Origin: Climacium dendroides
Taxonomy: Eukaryota; Streptophyta; Bryopsida; Hypnales; Climaciaceae
NCBI GenBank assembly: GCA_950106755.1
Contig: OX467083.1
Span: 45,894,555 to 45,958,554, forward strand
Reading direction: 5' to 3'
DNA: 64,000 nt
Position 1 is the first letter of the stretch. The number at the start of each line of letters is the position of its first letter. Shown one piece after another: positions 61,595 to 64,000 of this stretch. Below the pieces are notes generated by a model. It was not told the DNA's origin, made no database searches, and saw only the letters and a program-made list of their open reading frames with translations. The position numbers and the translations under genes are program-made.

Positions 61595-63710
61595 GAAAAT
61601 TGCAATTTTTGGCCCCCAAATTGCACTAAGTTAACATAATCAACAATAGTGCTATTTGTCATTGACCCATTAATGGCATAATACGTAGCACTATTATATT
61701 GACAAGAAGCTATCAAGGTTTGTGAGAGGGGAGAGTTTACAACAATGTAACAATTGGAGGATTATATGGTCATGTCAACTTGATGGACTAATAAGTTATA
61801 TACACTCATAATTGCCACTTTATGCAATAAAAGAAATCTTGAATAAAATTTGGACTAAGGAAAAGGTCTCTTTTGAAGCAAATTAGAGAGAAGGATTAAT
61901 GACATGGACTTAGAAAACTTTGGTCCTTCAATTGGTGTAATATTATATGTATTTGTTAAGTATTGCAAGTATAGTATGAAGAGATTCAAAACTCAACATT
62001 GAATTAAATCTTGACTACATTTTGCATAAAGTGCAATGGGTGAAAAACTTTGCATGAAATTCATCAAATAATTAACAAATGTCTTTTAAATCCAACTCTA
62101 CATTTCATTTTTTGCCCTTCTAGAAGTAAGTGTATTTAGTAATCAATGGAGCATATTCCACCGTTTTAGACCACATGAACCCTTGCCGATTCAATTATTT
62201 CTTATTCAAACATTGGAGATATTGACACAAAGTGTGGACATGTAACCTCTTTGCAAGTATGCTAGTCCTAATTAGGTAGGTGAGAAAAAGTCTTTTCTCA
62301 CTTCAAAAGTCATTATCTTGCAATCTATGTGATCAAATTAGTTGAAATTTTTTCCACATTTTTTTTCCATAATGCTTTTATCAAGAAAAAAACAGATTGT
62401 TTTTATTTTCAATCTTGGTCAATGCACCATAAAATAGCATTGTTGGACAATTTCTCTTGAAAAACACCCTCAGTCCTTCATAAACACATGAAAGACAGTA
62501 CTTTTTGAATCATCTGAGGGCAAATTTTGAACACAATATCATGAATAGGTTATCCCTCTGTATTCATCTGCGATTTCCTGTACAACCAAAGTAAAATGTA
62601 CTCCACAGAGTTGATGGTATAGGAATTAATGCTCAAGTATGTTACAAAAATCTGATTTTAAACACAAGTGACCTCCACTTAGTTGAGGTGTCAGAGAGAG
62701 GAGTTTAAGCATTGACCTTAAATTTCGATATGAATTCTAAGTAACGTAAAGGACAGAAGTTACTGCTCTGTGCAGTGCCATTTAGTGAGTTACGTGTTCC
62801 AGGAGAATTAAAAATATGTGATCGAGCTTGTTTTCGAAGAAGAAAATCACAATGGGTCAAGAGAGGTTTCCGACTAAGGTACCGGAATACAGAGTCATAT
62901 GATAATAGCAGTGAGAACTTTGTACGCTTCTAAATTTTTTTCCATTGCAATGAAGAAAAAGGAGCAATTTGTATATGTGAATTAAGCATTCACGACAGAG
63001 GATTGATGATTCGTTTGGGTTTTCATCCTGTCTCGTCCACGCACCCTTTTTTGAACAGCAACACCTACGTTTTTCATACACTTGGTTGGACTAATGATAT
63101 CAGAATGCCACTCTCCTCTTTGAAAGGACATAGGATTGCCCATGTCAATTACCGTGACTCACAACCTCTCATTTCAAAATTGCAGAAGCAATTGATACAT
63201 AGCGATAAATGTTCAAAGTGACACAAATAGTATCCTCTACCTTATTACCCATCTCAGCGCTCAAGCTAGTTCTGTGTTGCATTTGAAGATAGTGGAAACC
63301 CACTTACACAGTTTTCTATCAAACCCTAGAACCAATGAACAAGAGCACCACAAGACAATTTTGCCACGATTGCAGTATCAACATGCACCGACCCTACTGC
63401 AAACGTAGGGCTACCATGCTGAAGAGTACAAAATAACTGTCAATTCAATTCAGTACAAAATTATCTGAAGAACCAAAATCACTTCAACATTCATTGGAGC
63501 AGAACGATTTCGACCACTTCGAACTGTTTATATAATATAATTCAGGACTACTACATCATTGTTGACAACCTTGAGAGTCACGTGCATGCAATCGAGGTGC
63601 CATATACTACTAGTCGTCCTGATACACTTCAATTCAATCTGAAAAACCCAAATAATGTGACCGCTATGTAATTGGCTTATGCGACAAAATGTCGGACGAA
63701 AAGAAAAACG
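61595..63710. other. Intergenic DNA; small F1 fragment; no supported gene
   Basis: A short F1-like piece occurs at about 62290-62400 (CAATCTATGTGATCAAATTA and TTTTTTCCACA). From about 62500 the sequence becomes more complex and less AT-rich, as expected for the 3' flank of the gene entering from the right. No separate gene is supported. Confidence 0.4.
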
Positions 63711-63834
63711 CTATGAGCGAACCAAACCTTCGACCTCCTCGCGTTGCATCGGCTGCCATGGAAGCTCTACTTAAGTCGAGGCTTTCAGCAGCACAGATGT
63801 CAAGCAGGCTCACAAATCTAAGCTATAACTTAGG

Positions 63835-64000
63835 TCATACCTGACCAGCACACTTTTGAGTGACAGGGTTGAACACCCACGGCACAAGAAACTCGCGGCC
63901 ATTGACACCGTACACATTGAAGCTCGCGCCCGTCTTGGAGTTCTTGAGAAGCTGGCCAGCATAACCAGGATACGCACCTGCCCCGAAAATCCCTCCGCAT
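63835..64000 (-). CDS. 3' coding end of an unidentified nuclear gene (partial)
   Basis: The minus strand reads 53 residues without a stop from the window edge, including GGIFGAGAYPGYAGQLLKN and REFLVPWVFNPVTQKCAGQ, then V and a TGA at 63835-63837. Codon use and GC content match the other true exons here, so I believe it is coding. I do not recognise the family. CAG|GTATGA at 63841 is also a good donor: if spliced to an acceptor CAG before 63752, the tail becomes 13 residues (PMQREEVEGLVRS) ending at TAG 63711-63713. Which end is used cannot be decided here. The 5' part lies beyond the window. Confidence 0.6.
   Translation of the reverse strand, partial: CGGIFGAGAYPGYAGQLLKNSKTGASFNVYGVNGREFLVPWVFNPVTQKCAGQV

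Noticed and set aside
1..64000. CRISPR array, rRNA, tRNA or organelle DNA
   Set aside because: The tandem arrays have no unique spacers, no tRNA or rRNA sequence was recognised, and spliced nuclear genes are present.

Overview
The window looks like nuclear DNA of a land plant. The only confidently coded proteins are plant-type: a Snf7/VPS32 ESCRT-III subunit and a patatin-like acyl hydrolase. Both are split by short GT-AG introns, and their exons are much richer in G+C than the strongly AT-rich surroundings. Gene density is very low, with two complete genes and one partial gene in 64 kb. I cannot name the species. I found no LTR retrotransposon, no intact transposase, and no rRNA, tRNA or CRISPR array.

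Layout: 0-22 kb is repeat-dominated. It holds a 0.9-kb family bounded by TTAA plus CCCC-starting inverted ends, a 67-bp tandem array that begins at the end of one such copy (6.0-6.7 kb), a 2.2-kb compound fold-back locus (11.2-13.5 kb), and several short inverted-repeat elements. 22-24.5 kb is more complex sequence with a possible gene relic on the minus strand. 25.7-27.5 kb is the six-exon Snf7/VPS32 gene (minus). 28-34 kb is AT-rich repeat-bearing DNA. 34.5-38.1 kb is the seven-exon patatin-like gene (minus), with a GC-rich island upstream at 39.2-40.35 kb that may be a promoter or first exon. 40.6-63 kb is again repeats: a nested TTAA-element complex (41.66-43.88 kb), another TTAA family (46.0-47.3 kb), 22-bp and 28-bp minisatellites, and MITE-like elements. 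The last 160 bases carry the 3' coding end of an unidentified gene (minus).

The genes do not form a functional unit. Snf7/VPS32 acts in endosomal membrane scission and the patatin-like enzyme in membrane-lipid hydrolysis; both are isolated genes between blocks of mobile-element debris. The most unusual content is that debris: at least three families that appear to use TTAA target sites and have CCC-starting ends (a piggyBac-like signature, not usual for plants), two tandem arrays whose repeat units contain transposon-end sequence, and a long multi-arm inverted repeat that could give double-stranded RNA.

All coordinates, splice sites and repeat comparisons were read by eye, without alignment software or database search.
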